Source of the DNA: Fusobacterium necrophorum subsp. necrophorum | GTDB lineage: Bacteria; Fusobacteriota; Fusobacteriia; Fusobacteriales; Fusobacteriaceae | Assembly (NCBI RefSeq): GCF_004006635.1 | Contig: NZ_CP034842.1 | Location: 2,046,001-2,110,000 of the forward strand | Reading direction: 5' to 3' | DNA length: 64,000 nt | Shown here: positions 16,267 to 25,167 of the stretch, in pieces | Layout: each line of letters starts with the position of its first letter | How positions within the stretch are numbered: the stretch's first letter is position 1 | Translations under genes and position numbers: made by a program | Notes under the pieces: model-generated | The model's input: only the letters and a program-made list of their open reading frames with translations | What the model was told of the DNA's origin: nothing | The model's database searches: none

Positions 16267-18032
16267 AAAAAATATCTTGGAATCCATTGAAAAATAAATC
16301 ATTAGGGACTTTTTTGCACTACAGTATGCAATATAAATGGCAAATGTTGGCAGTCGTGTTACTGTCGGCTTTGGCATCTGCGATGAGCGCAATACCGGCA
16401 TGGTTAAGTAAATATTTAATTGATGACGTGTTGGTAAAGCAGGAAAAAAATATGTTGTTTCTTGTCTTGGGAGGAATGTTTTTTTGCACTTTGGTAAAGG
16501 TGGTTGCTGTTTACTATGCGGATATCGGTTCGGGTTATATTACGGAAGTGATAAAACGGGATATTAAAGTGGACATTTTTAAGCATTTACAGAAGCTTCC
16601 CTTACATTATTATAAAACAAATAAATTAGGGGATATTATGGCAAGACTTTCCGGAGATACTTCCACTTTGGGAAGAATCGGATTTATTATCTTTGAAATG
16701 TTCAAGGAATTTTTAACTACTTTTGTATTGATTGTTCGAATGTTTCAAGTGGACTATATCTTAGCTTTGATTTCTTTAATTGTGTTGCCTTTGATTTTAC
16801 AAATTGTTAGAAAGTACACAAAAAAAATCAGAAAGTCCGGAAGAGTACGTCAAGATATGGCGGGGGCTATTACGGCCTTTACCCAAGAAAGCTTGTCCGG
16901 AATTTTTGTAGTAAAAGCCTTTAATGCGATGAAAATTATGGTTTCAAAATATGAAAAAATCAGCTATGAAGAATTTCAAAAATCTTTTCGGACTGCAAAG
17001 ATTAAGGCAAAGGTATCCCCTATCAATGAGTTGATTACAACCTTAATGATTATTTTGGTTGCTCTATATGGCGGATATAAAATTATTGTGACCAAAGATA
17101 TTACTTCAGGAGATTTGGTCTCTTTTGTGACGGCTTTGGGATTGATGCAACAACCTTTGAAGCGATTGGTTGCCAAAAATAATGAATTGCAGGAATCTAT
17201 TCCATCAGCGGACAGAGTATTGGAAATCTTAGAAGAAAAAATAGAGCAGGAATTTACGGGGGAAGAAAAACATCTTTGCGGTGAAGTCGAAAAAATTGAG
17301 ATCGAAAATGTATCTTTTTCGTATCCGGAAAGCGAAGAGAAGGTCTTGGAAAATATAAATCTTTCTGTGAAAGCAGGAGAAGTGGTTGCTTTGGTTGGAA
17401 AGAGCGGTAGCGGAAAAAGTACTTTGGTAAATTTGCTTGCTCGTTTCTATGATATCGTTTCAGGAAAAATTAAGATCAATGGTTTGGACAGTCAATCCAT
17501 TCCTCTTTCGGAATTTCGAAACTATATTGGGGTTGTGCCTCAGGAAAGTTTTTTGTTCAGTGGAAGTATTGCGGAGAATATTGCTTTTGGAAAAGAAAGT
17601 GTCACGCAGGCTGAGATTGAAAAAGCTGCAAAAATGGCAAATGCCTATGAGTTTATTATGGAATTACCAGAAAAATTTGAAACGGAAGTAGGAGAACGTG
17701 GAACTCGTTTATCGGGAGGACAAAAACAAAGAATAGCGATTGCAAGGGCTCTTATTCAGAATCCACAAATTATGATTTTAGACGAGGCAACTTCTGCTTT
17801 GGATACGGAATCTGAAAAATTGGTGCAAGAAGCTTTGGATCAGTTGATGAAGGGAAGAACGACCTTTGTCATTGCCCACCGTTTGTCTACTATTGTTCAC
17901 GCGGATAAAATTGTCGTCATGGAAAATGGAAAAATCAAAGAAGTAGGAAATCATAGAGAGCTGTTGGAGAAAAAAGGACTGTATGAACATTTGTATCATA
18001 TACAGTTTCAGAAGAAAATGGAGGAAAAATAG
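16263..18032 (+). CDS. msbA: Lipid A flippase, MsbA-type ABC transporter
   Basis: The 589-residue half-transporter has an N-terminal six-helix membrane domain to about residue 320 and a C-terminal ATPase. Walker A (GKSGSGKST), the ABC signature ([15 protein letters not shown]), Walker B ([12 protein letters not shown]) and the switch histidine (VIAHRLS) are all present. The position directly after lpxB supports a role in flipping lipid A to the outer leaflet, although other multidrug-type half-transporters look similar. It overlaps both neighbours by a few bases. Confidence 0.88.
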   Translation: MKKISWNPLKNKSLGTFLHYSMQYKWQMLAVVLLSALASAMSAIPAWLSKYLIDDVLVKQEKNMLFLVLGGMFFCTLVKVVAVYYADIGSGYITEVIKRDIKVDIFKHLQKLPLHYYKTNKLGDIMARLSGDTSTLGRIGFIIFEMFKEFLTTFVLIVRMFQVDYILALISLIVLPLILQIVRKYTKKIRKSGRVRQDMAGAITAFTQESLSGIFVVKAFNAMKIMVSKYEKISYEEFQKSFRTAKIKAKVSPINELITTLMIILVALYGGYKIIVTKDITSGDLVSFVTALGLMQQPLKRLVAKNNELQESIPSADRVLEILEEKIEQEFTGEEKHLCGEVEKIEIENVSFSYPESEEKVLENINLSVKAGEVVALVGKSGSGKSTLVNLLARFYDIVSGKIKINGLDSQSIPLSEFRNYIGVVPQESFLFSGSIAENIAFGKESVTQAEIEKAAKMANAYEFIMELPEKFETEVGERGTRLSGGQKQRIAIARALIQNPQIMILDEATSALDTESEKLVQEALDQLMKGRTTFVIAHRLSTIVHADKIVVMENGKIKEVGNHRELLEKKGLYEHLYHIQFQKKMEEK

Positions 18033-18781
18033 TGGAAAGATTGGATGGAAGAAGAGAAAATCAATTGAGAGAAATTAAAATGACAAGGGATTTTAATATG
18101 CATGCGGAGGGTTCCGTACTGATAGAATCCGGGAATACCAAGATTATTTGTACAGCCAGTGTGAGTGAAAAGGTTCCATCTTTTTTAAAAAATACAGGAA
18201 AAGGTTGGTTAACGGCGGAATATTGCATGATACCAAGAGCAACGGGAGAGCGAACTCAAAGAGAAGCAGTCAAAGGAAAGTTATCCGGTAGAACGATGGA
18301 AATTCAAAGATTGATTGGGAGAGCTTTACGTTCTTCGGTTGATTTGGAAAAATTGGGAGAGAGAACCATTACTTTGGATTGTGATGTCATTCAGGCGGAC
18401 GGAGGAACCAGAACGGCATCAATTACAGGTTCTTTTATCGCTATGGCAATTGCAGTTGCAAAATTACTGAAGGAAGGAATACTTACAGAGAGCCCTGTCC
18501 TTTCCAGAGTTGCTGCCGTGAGTGTCGGGAAGCATGAAAATAGTATTTTACTGGATTTGAATTATGAGGAAGATTCTTCTGCAGAAGTGGATATGAATGT
18601 CATTCAAAATGATTTGGGTGAGTATATCGAAGTACAGGGAACAGGAGAAGAGGCAACCTTTTGCCGAAAAGAATTGAATGCCTTGTTGGATATGGCTGAA
18701 ATTGGAATTCATCAGTTGTTGGAAAAACAGAAAGAAGTATTAGGAGAGGACTATGAAATTATTTTTAGCAACAGGAAATAA
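18032..18781 (+). CDS. rph: Ribonuclease PH
   Basis: The 249-residue phosphorolytic exonuclease trims the 3' ends of tRNA precursors. [11 protein letters not shown] at the start, [14 protein letters not shown], the [15 protein letters not shown] segment and [17 protein letters not shown] are all canonical. The start is a GTG at the last base of the msbA stop region, with ggaggaaa upstream. The C-terminus overlaps rdgB by 29 bases. Confidence 0.96.
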   Translation: MERLDGRRENQLREIKMTRDFNMHAEGSVLIESGNTKIICTASVSEKVPSFLKNTGKGWLTAEYCMIPRATGERTQREAVKGKLSGRTMEIQRLIGRALRSSVDLEKLGERTITLDCDVIQADGGTRTASITGSFIAMAIAVAKLLKEGILTESPVLSRVAAVSVGKHENSILLDLNYEEDSSAEVDMNVIQNDLGEYIEVQGTGEEATFCRKELNALLDMAEIGIHQLLEKQKEVLGEDYEIIFSNRK

Positions 18782-19340
18782 GCATAAAATTGAAGAAATC
18801 AAGGCAATTTTTCAGGGAAAGGAATTGGAGATTTATTCCATTTTAGATGGAATTTCCATTCCGGAAGTAGTAGAGGACGGGAAAACATTTGAGGAAAATT
18901 CTCAAAAAAAGGCCTTAGAAATTGCAAAGCACTTAAATATGATGACAATTGCTGATGATTCCGGACTTTGTGTAGATGCTTTGGGAGGAGCTCCGGGAGT
19001 GTATTCTGCCAGATACTCGGAAGAAGGAACGGATGAGGCAAATAATCAAAAATTGCTTCGAAATTTACAAGGAATTGAAAACAGAAGGGCAAAATTTGTT
19101 TCTGTAATCAGCTTTGCAAAACCAAATGGGGAAGTATTCTCATTTCGAGGAGAAGTGGAAGGGGAAATTATTGATGAGAGACGAGGAGACTTCGGTTTTG
19201 GCTATGACCCTTACTTCTATGTAAAAGAATATGGAAAGACTTTGGCGGAAATGCCGGAAGTGAAAAACCAAATCAGTCATCGAGCGGAAGCATTAAAGAA
19301 ATTTCAAGAATTTTGGAGGAAGCATAGGGATTTCAGATAA
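18753..19340 (+). CDS. rdgB: XTP/dITP diphosphatase (RdgB/HAM1 family)
   Basis: The 195-residue pyrophosphatase removes non-canonical purine nucleotides such as dITP and [41 protein letters not shown] and FGFGYDPYF are diagnostic. The start lies inside rph, with aggagag seven bases ahead; the rph-rdgB pair is common in bacteria. It closes the run of genes that begins at pcrA. Confidence 0.95.
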   Translation: MKLFLATGNKHKIEEIKAIFQGKELEIYSILDGISIPEVVEDGKTFEENSQKKALEIAKHLNMMTIADDSGLCVDALGGAPGVYSARYSEEGTDEANNQKLLRNLQGIENRRAKFVSVISFAKPNGEVFSFRGEVEGEIIDERRGDFGFGYDPYFYVKEYGKTLAEMPEVKNQISHRAEALKKFQEFWRKHRDFR

Positions 19341-19379
19341 AAATCAGCGGATAGATGAAAGAGAAGAGGTTGGTACGAG

Positions 19380-20231
19380 ATGAATAAACTGAATCAATTT
19401 TACAAGGAACATTACAATACTCTCACGAAAGGAGAGAAAAAAATAGCGGAATATTTTGTAAAAAATCCAAAAAAAGTAATGATGTTGTCTGCTTTAGAAT
19501 TGGGGAAAGAAATCGGGGTAAGTGACGCATCTATTTTAAGATTTTCTAAGGCTTTGGGCTTTCAAAAATTCAGTGACTTGAAAAATTACATTGCTTCAGG
19601 CTTCAGTACTATCACTCCTAATGACAGAATGGTAAAAAATTGGGATAATTTTCATTCTCAAAATGATATTGTCAATAAAATAGTAAACTCAGATTTGGAG
19701 AATATTAAAGAATTTTTGTTACATATAGATTTTGAACAAATAGAAACTGTTGTGAATTGGATGAGTAAGGCTAACAAAATTTATTTTCTAGGAATAGGAT
19801 CAAGTAGAGCCATTTCTCAATTTATGTTTTGGCATATGAAAAGATTGGGATTCAATACAGAATGTATCAATGAGGGAGGGTTAGGTTTGTATGAAGCCTT
19901 TTCTCATATTACCAAAAAAGATATTGTCATGTTGTTCTCTTTTCCAAGATTTTTAAATGATGAAGTAAAATCTATCACATTGGCAAAAGAACAGGGGGCA
20001 AAAATTATTACCGTGACAAGTAATTCGTTTTCTGAAATTAGTTTTTTAAGTGACATGGTTTTGGAAACTTTTGTAGAAAATGATGGATTTTTTAACTCTT
20101 ACATGGTTCCAATGGAACTATGTAATATTATGTTAACCGCTATTTTTGAAAAAAATAAAGAGAGTATTTTTACGGAATTGAAAAAGAATAGCCTAGTAAA
20201 GGATTTTCTCTTTATTTCGGAAGAAGAATAA
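19380..20231 (+). CDS. MurR/RpiR-family transcriptional regulator
   Basis: The 283-residue regulator has the RpiR N-terminal helix-turn-helix (LTKGEKKIAEYFVKNP, then VSDASILRFSKALGFQKFSDLK) and a C-terminal SIS sugar-phosphate-binding domain at about residues 120-250 (IYFLGIGSSRAISQFM). It is followed by a long terminator hairpin and then a promoter with repeated half-sites, so it probably controls the downstream peptide-puuD-symporter operon. The effector is unknown. Confidence 0.88.
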   Translation: MNKLNQFYKEHYNTLTKGEKKIAEYFVKNPKKVMMLSALELGKEIGVSDASILRFSKALGFQKFSDLKNYIASGFSTITPNDRMVKNWDNFHSQNDIVNKIVNSDLENIKEFLLHIDFEQIETVVNWMSKANKIYFLGIGSSRAISQFMFWHMKRLGFNTECINEGGLGLYEAFSHITKKDIVMLFSFPRFLNDEVKSITLAKEQGAKIITVTSNSFSEISFLSDMVLETFVENDGFFNSYMVPMELCNIMLTAIFEKNKESIFTELKKNSLVKDFLFISEEE

Positions 20232-20254
20232 TTGTATATAGGAAGATCTATAGA

Positions 20255-20348
20255 TGAGTAAAGTATTTTAGGAAATAAATAAATTGGATATATTATATAA
20301 TTCAATTTATAGATAATAAGTCCTAAAGAGTACTTTACTCATTTTTTA
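20255..20348 (+). terminator. Long intrinsic terminator after the RpiR-family gene
   Basis: ATGAGTAAAGTA (20255-20266) pairs perfectly with 20331-20342, with a further inner pairing of TTTAGGA with TCCTAAA and of ATAAATTG with CAATTTAT; six T follow. The structure is nearly 90 nt, much larger than the other terminators here. Confidence 0.7.
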
Positions 20349-20351
20349 ATG

Positions 20352-20380
20352 TTGACAAAACTACATAAATAAAATATATT
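20352..20380 (+). promoter_or_regulatory. Promoter of the small-peptide/puuD/symporter operon
   Basis: TTGACA (20352-20357), a 17-base spacer and TATATT (20375-20380) form a strong core promoter about 70 bases before the 41-aa gene. Confidence 0.7.
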
Positions 20381-20395
20381 GTAGTAAAGACTACA
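20360..20395 (+). promoter_or_regulatory. Three ACTACA/TGTAGT half-sites overlapping the promoter
   Basis: ACTACA (20360-20365), its complement TGTAGT (20380-20385) and ACTACA again (20390-20395) flank and overlap the -10 region. The last two form a perfect palindrome with a 4-base spacer. This is what an operator that blocks RNA polymerase looks like, and the RpiR-type regulator just upstream is the obvious candidate to bind it. Binding is inference. Confidence 0.5.
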
Positions 20396-20450
20396 AAAGA
20401 TTGAATGCATTTAGTATGTTTAAAAAAATTATGAAAAAGGGAGGGACAGT

Positions 20451-20576
20451 ATGGAGGACAAGCAAAAAGGATTTTTGGCTAAAGTTGCTGTTACTTTAGT
20501 GAGTAGTTTAATATTTTTAGGGGTTTGGGTCATCTTAGATTTACCGATTGGATTTGGAACTGTAAATTTCTTATAG
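20451..20576 (+). CDS. 41-residue single-helix membrane peptide
   Basis: The small frame starts at an ATG with aaaaagggaggg seven bases ahead and stops just before the ribosome binding site of the next gene. The peptide has a charged N-terminus (MEDKQKGFLAK) and then one hydrophobic helix (about residues 11-30) with a Gly/Pro-containing tail. I do not recognise the family. It is the first gene behind a strong promoter and ahead of a hydrolase and a symporter gene, so it may be a small accessory subunit of the symporter. Confidence 0.65.
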   Translation: MEDKQKGFLAKVAVTLVSSLIFLGVWVILDLPIGFGTVNFL

Positions 20577-20587
20577 GAGGAAGGAAG

Positions 20588-21319
20588 ATGAAAAGACCAA
20601 TTATTGGGATAACTTCTTCTTATGAAAAAGAAGAGGGGTTGAAAAATTATCATCGCACAACCGTGAGTATTGATTATACAAAGGGAGTTGTGGCAGGGGG
20701 AGGCATTCCGCTTGTCATTCCTGTGACAGAGGATAGAGAGATTATTCAGGAGCAATTATGTCTTTTGGACGGATTGTTGCTATCCGGGGGACCTGATTTA
20801 AATCCCTTTTTATATGGACAGGATTTTAAACAGGGGATTCATTTAGTATCTCCTGAAAGAGATTACTATGAAATGATAGTTGTAGAAGAATTTTTGAAAA
20901 CAGGAAAACCTATTTTAGGAATTTGCAGAGGACATCAGTTATTAAATGTTTATTTTCAAGGGAGTTTGTTTCAGGATTTGAGATATTATGCAAAGGAAAT
21001 GTTACAGCATAGACAAGAAATGTATCCGGAATTGATTACCCATCAGGTAAATATTATAGAAAAAGATAATATTCTGTTTGAATTGTATGGAGAAAAAATT
21101 GGTACGAATTCTTTTCATCATCAAGTAATTGATAGATTAGGAGAGGGATTAACTCCTATCGCTCAAACAAATGACGGAGTGATTGAAGCATTTCAGATGA
21201 AAACACATAAATTTTTGTATGGGATTCAATGGCATCCTGAGATGATGACTGCGAGAGGAAGTACAGAGATGAAAAAAATATTTGAGAGCTTTGTGGAGGC
21301 TTGTAGTGTGAAAGAATAA
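20588..21319 (+). CDS. Gamma-glutamyl-gamma-aminobutyrate hydrolase family protein (class I GATase fold)
   Basis: The 243-residue hydrolase belongs to the PuuD/peptidase C26 family, which cleaves gamma-glutamyl amides. The nucleophile elbow LGICRGHQLLNVYF holds the catalytic cysteine, and QWHPEM near the end carries the His-Glu pair. I chose the ATG at 20588 because ggaggaagg lies directly upstream; the frame extends to 20525 but overlaps the 41-aa gene. The next gene is a sodium:amino-acid symporter, so the pair may release and move an amino acid. Substrate is not known. Confidence 0.85.
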   Translation: MKRPIIGITSSYEKEEGLKNYHRTTVSIDYTKGVVAGGGIPLVIPVTEDREIIQEQLCLLDGLLLSGGPDLNPFLYGQDFKQGIHLVSPERDYYEMIVVEEFLKTGKPILGICRGHQLLNVYFQGSLFQDLRYYAKEMLQHRQEMYPELITHQVNIIEKDNILFELYGEKIGTNSFHHQVIDRLGEGLTPIAQTNDGVIEAFQMKTHKFLYGIQWHPEMMTARGSTEMKKIFESFVEACSVKE

Positions 21320-21347
21320 TTTAGAAAGGAAAAAGGGAGATGAGGGG

Positions 21348-22799
21348 ATGTTGGAGTATTTTGAGGTGTTTGTTAATTTTTTATGGGGTCTTCCTATTAT
21401 TGTCATTATTTTAGGAACAGGTTTTTATTTTACTTTTAAAACAGGATTTTTTCAGCTATTTCATTTAAAACATATCTTTTCAGAGACTATTTGTAAAATT
21501 ATAAAAAGGGGAAACAAAGCAGAGGAAAATGGAGAGGGCTTGATCACTCCTTTTGATGCAGTTGCGACTGCGATTGGAGGCTCTGTTGGAGTCGGAAATA
21601 TAGGAGGAGTGGCGACAGCAATAGCAGTTGGAGGACCGGGAGCACTTTTCTGGCTTTGGATAGCCGCCTTTGTCGGAATGATATTAAAAATGGCAGAAGT
21701 GACTTTGGGAGTCTATTACCGAGAGAAAGATGAAAATGGAGAAATTTATGGAGGACCTACCTACTATATGGAAAAAGGTCTGGGAAAAGAAAAAGGATAT
21801 AAATGGTGGATTATTCCTGCTGTTATTTTTGGAGGAGGAATTTTTTCAACATTTTTTATCACCGTACAAAATTACACTGTTTCCGAAGCAGTCAGTGCCG
21901 CATTCGGTATCAAAATTATCTATGCCAGCATTCTTTATATTGTAATCAATTATATTCTTATTCTTGGAGGAATTAAAAGTTTAGGGAAACTAGCTGGAAA
22001 AATAGTACCATTTATGTGTATTTTTTATGTAGGAGCAGCCTTTTACATCATACTGGTAAATATTGGAAATCTTCCAGAAGCCATTGTATCAGTATTACAA
22101 GGAGCTTTCACAGGAACTGCTGCAGTTGGAGGATTTGCAGGAGCAGCTTTTAATCAAGTAATGAGAGTGGGAATGGCTAGGTCTGTATTCAGTAATGAAG
22201 CAGGTTGGGGAAGCTCACCGATGATACACTCTTCCGCTCAAACGGATCATCCTGTAAAACAAGGATTGTGGGGAGCTTTTGAAGTATTTGTAGATACCAT
22301 GATTGTATGTACTTTAACAGCCCTTGTCATTATTATCACCGGAGTATGGCAAGGTGGAGCAACAGGAGCAACCTTAACTTTGAGTGCTTTTGAAACGGGA
22401 ATGGGAGCGGCAAGTAAAATCTTTATTGCCTGCGGGATTTTCTTGTTTGGAGTTACGACTTCGTCAGGATGGTATGCATACTACGAAATTATTTTAAGAC
22501 ATTTGATGAAATCTTCTCCAAAATTAAAAACGGGAATTTTAAAATTTTACAGAATTTTTTATCCGATTCCTGGATTTATTATGGTAGTTATGGCAACAAC
22601 AATTGGAATGCCAGGAGGAACCGTGTGGTTATTTGCAGATTTCACTACAGCGATTCCTACTTTTGTGAATATTGCAGTTGTACTCGCATTGAGTGGAACT
22701 TTTCTAAGATTGTTTCATGATTATAAGAGAAGATATATTTTGAAGGAAGATATGAGTCAAGTAAAGGATTCATTATTTTTTACAGATAAGAGATTATAA
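21348..22799 (+). CDS. Sodium:alanine/glycine symporter (AGCS family)
   Basis: The 483-residue inner-membrane protein has about ten to twelve predicted helices and the AGCS signature around GGSVGVGNIGGVATAIAVGG, plus the family's NEAGWGSSPMIHSSA segment. It imports a small amino acid together with sodium. It follows the PuuD-like hydrolase by 28 bases in the operon behind the repeated operator. Two in-frame starts are close together; the one at 21348 has aggaaaaagggagatgagggg ahead of it. Confidence 0.9.
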   Translation: MLEYFEVFVNFLWGLPIIVIILGTGFYFTFKTGFFQLFHLKHIFSETICKIIKRGNKAEENGEGLITPFDAVATAIGGSVGVGNIGGVATAIAVGGPGALFWLWIAAFVGMILKMAEVTLGVYYREKDENGEIYGGPTYYMEKGLGKEKGYKWWIIPAVIFGGGIFSTFFITVQNYTVSEAVSAAFGIKIIYASILYIVINYILILGGIKSLGKLAGKIVPFMCIFYVGAAFYIILVNIGNLPEAIVSVLQGAFTGTAAVGGFAGAAFNQVMRVGMARSVFSNEAGWGSSPMIHSSAQTDHPVKQGLWGAFEVFVDTMIVCTLTALVIIITGVWQGGATGATLTLSAFETGMGAASKIFIACGIFLFGVTTSSGWYAYYEIILRHLMKSSPKLKTGILKFYRIFYPIPGFIMVVMATTIGMPGGTVWLFADFTTAIPTFVNIAVVLALSGTFLRLFHDYKRRYILKEDMSQVKDSLFFTDKRL

Positions 22800-22803
22800 T
22801 TTT

Positions 22804-22851
22804 ATGAATTATGCCAGAACACTCGCGACTTTAATCGTGAGAGGTTCAGAT
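22804..22851 (+). repeat. 48-nt IS200/IS605 right-end-like remnant, copy B
   Basis: This copy differs from 2820-2867 at three positions. Two of the changes weaken the hairpin (CTCGCGAC-TTTA-ATCGTGAG), so it looks older or less constrained. It begins 5 bases after the symporter stop. The bases following the shared block are unrelated to those following copy A. Confidence 0.6.
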
Positions 22852-22902
22852 AGAAGCAAAACGAGGAGTGGAAGAGTTAAGATCATCGTAGCAAGAGCCA
22901 AT

Positions 22903-22933
22903 CAAAGTGGAATTTACTTTGGTTTTACTTTTT
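22903..22933 (+). terminator. Weak possible terminator after the symporter gene
   Basis: CAAAGT (22903-22908) pairs with ACTTTG (22916-22921) around a 7-base loop, followed by a T-rich stretch. The stem is short, so this is tentative. Confidence 0.35.
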
Positions 22934-22983
22934 AAAAGAAGATGGAAAGAAGAAATTTTCTTGGAATAAAGTAGGATAAGATA

Positions 22984-23012
22984 TTGACATATGCAAAATA
23001 ATTAGCTATATA
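22984..23012 (+). promoter_or_regulatory. Promoter of the EF-G-like gene
   Basis: TTGACA (22984-22989), 17 bases, TATATA (23007-23012), 59 bases before the start codon. Confidence 0.6.
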
Positions 23013-23070
23013 GTCTAGTAAGAGAAACATTTTATATACCATCATTTTGAAATAGAAGGGGGCATCAGTT

Positions 23071-25140
23071 ATGAAAGTGTATGAAACGAGCATGATTAGA
23101 AATGTGTCTTTACTTGGACATCGAGGAAGCGGAAAGACAACGTTAATGGAAGCCATCTTGCATAGTAAGGATATAATAAAAAAGATGGGGAGTATTGAGC
23201 AGGGAACAACGGTTTCCGACTTCGACAAAGAAGAAGAAAGAAGATTGTTTTCCATTAACACTTCTTTGATTCCGATAGAACATAAAGAGTATAAAATCAA
23301 TTTTTTGGATACTCCCGGATATTTTGATTTTGTAGGAGAGGTTATTTCCGCTCTTCGTGTATCCGCAAGTGCAGTTTTGGTTTTGGATGCCACTTCAGGA
23401 GTGGAAGTAGGAGCTCAAAAAGCGTGGAGAATGTTAGAGGATAGAAAATTACCTCGTATCATTTTTATCAATAAAATGGATAAGGGCTATGTTAATTATG
23501 AAAAATTATTACAAGAATTGAAAGAAAAATTTGGAAAAAAAATAGCACCATTTTGTATTCCGATTGGAGAAAAAGAAGAATTTAAAGGTTTTGTCAATGT
23601 AGTGGATTTAGTGGGAAGAATTTACAATGGGAAAGAATGTGTGGATGCCCCAATCCCGGAAGATATTGATGTAACAGAAGTAAGATCTTTGCTCATGGAA
23701 GCCATTGCAGAAAATGACGAAGCTTTAATGGAAAAATATTTTGCCGGAGAAGAATTTACGCAGGAAGAAATTGAACAAGGTTTGCATAGGGGAGTGGTAT
23801 CGGGAGATATTGTTCCTGTTGTGGTAGGTTCCGCTATGGAAGAAGTGGGGATTCATACTTTATTGCATATGATACAATTATACATGCCGACACCTGTGGA
23901 ATTATTTCAAGGACAAAGAGTCGGAAAAGATCCGATTACACAGGAAAAGAAAATTGTGGATATTAAAGCGGAAAATCCATTTTCAGCCATTGTATTTAAA
24001 ACAATGGTGGATCCTTTTATTGGAAAAATTACTCTATTTAAAGTCAATTCAGGCGTCCTACGAAAAGATATGGAAGTATTGAATCCGAATAAGAATAAAA
24101 AAGAAAGAATTGCTCAAATTATGAGCTTAATGGGAAATAAACAAATTGAAGTGGAAGAACTTCGAGCCGGAGATATTGGAGCAACCACAAAATTACAATA
24201 TACGCAAACAGGAGATACTCTATGTCAAAAAGAATATCCCGTGATATTTCAAGAAATTGATTTTCCAAAACCTATTTTGTTCAGCGGAGTGAAACCTGCA
24301 GAAAAGAATGACGATGAAAAATTAAGTACTTGTCTTCAAAGAATGATGGAAGAAGACCCTACTTTTAAAGTGACAAGAAATTATGAAACAAAACAATTAC
24401 TGATTGGTGGGCAAGGAGAAAAACATCTATACATTATTTTGTGTAAGATTAAAAATAAATTCGGAGTCCATGCAGAATTAGAAGATGTAATCGTAGCCTA
24501 CCGAGAAACCATTCTTGGAAAAGCGGAAGTACAAGGAAAGCATAAAAAACAATCCGGTGGAGCAGGACAATATGGAGATGTTCATATTCGATTTGAACAT
24601 AGTGAGAATGATTTTGAATTTATCGATGAAATTAAAGGAGGAGTTGTTCCAAAACAATATCTTCCTGCAGTGGAAAAGGGACTGTTGGAAGCCAGAGAAA
24701 AAGGAATTTTGGCAGGATACCCTACGATTAACTTCAAGGCAACTATTTTTGACGGAAGTTATCATGCGGTCGATTCCAATGAATTATCCTTTAAGTTGGC
24801 TGCTATTTTAGCATTTAAAAAAGGAATGGAAATGGCAAAACCAAAATTATTGGAACCTGTGGTTCGTATGGAAATTCATATTCCGGATGAATACATGGGA
24901 GATGTGATGGGAGATTTGAATAAACGTCGGGGAAGGGTATTGGGAATGGAACCAAATGAATACGGGGATCAGGTATTATTTGTAGAAGTTCCTGAAATGG
25001 AAATTTTAAAATATTGTGTGGATTTACGAGCTATGACACAGGGAAGAGGAGAATTTCAATATGAATTTGTTCGTTACGAAGAAGTACCGGAAATTCTTTC
25101 CAAAAAGATTATAGAAGCAAGAGCGGACATGGCAAAATAA
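23071..25140 (+). CDS. Elongation factor G-like GTPase (EF-G paralogue)
   Basis: The 689-residue protein has the full EF-G layout: GTPase domain (P-loop GHRGSGKTT, G3 DTPGYFDF, G4 NKMD), domain II, and domains III-V with the KQSGGAGQYGDVHI region. The P-loop and G3 differ from true EF-G, where AHVDHGKTT and DTPGHVDF are expected; the catalytic histidine is Tyr here. This matches the group of EF-G paralogues (often called EF-G2 or FusA-like) rather than the main translocase. Its job is uncertain; a role in stress or ribosome handling is possible. Confidence 0.88.
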   Translation: MKVYETSMIRNVSLLGHRGSGKTTLMEAILHSKDIIKKMGSIEQGTTVSDFDKEEERRLFSINTSLIPIEHKEYKINFLDTPGYFDFVGEVISALRVSASAVLVLDATSGVEVGAQKAWRMLEDRKLPRIIFINKMDKGYVNYEKLLQELKEKFGKKIAPFCIPIGEKEEFKGFVNVVDLVGRIYNGKECVDAPIPEDIDVTEVRSLLMEAIAENDEALMEKYFAGEEFTQEEIEQGLHRGVVSGDIVPVVVGSAMEEVGIHTLLHMIQLYMPTPVELFQGQRVGKDPITQEKKIVDIKAENPFSAIVFKTMVDPFIGKITLFKVNSGVLRKDMEVLNPNKNKKERIAQIMSLMGNKQIEVEELRAGDIGATTKLQYTQTGDTLCQKEYPVIFQEIDFPKPILFSGVKPAEKNDDEKLSTCLQRMMEEDPTFKVTRNYETKQLLIGGQGEKHLYIILCKIKNKFGVHAELEDVIVAYRETILGKAEVQGKHKKQSGGAGQYGDVHIRFEHSENDFEFIDEIKGGVVPKQYLPAVEKGLLEAREKGILAGYPTINFKATIFDGSYHAVDSNELSFKLAAILAFKKGMEMAKPKLLEPVVRMEIHIPDEYMGDVMGDLNKRRGRVLGMEPNEYGDQVLFVEVPEMEILKYCVDLRAMTQGRGEFQYEFVRYEEVPEILSKKIIEARADMAK

Positions 25141-25167
25141 ATTGGAAATAGATAGAAAGAAGGGAAT

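Noticed and set aside
16263..18032. Frameshift or gene fusion at the short overlaps between lpxB, msbA and rph
   Set aside because: All three proteins have normal length and intact motifs. The overlaps are ordinary translational coupling.
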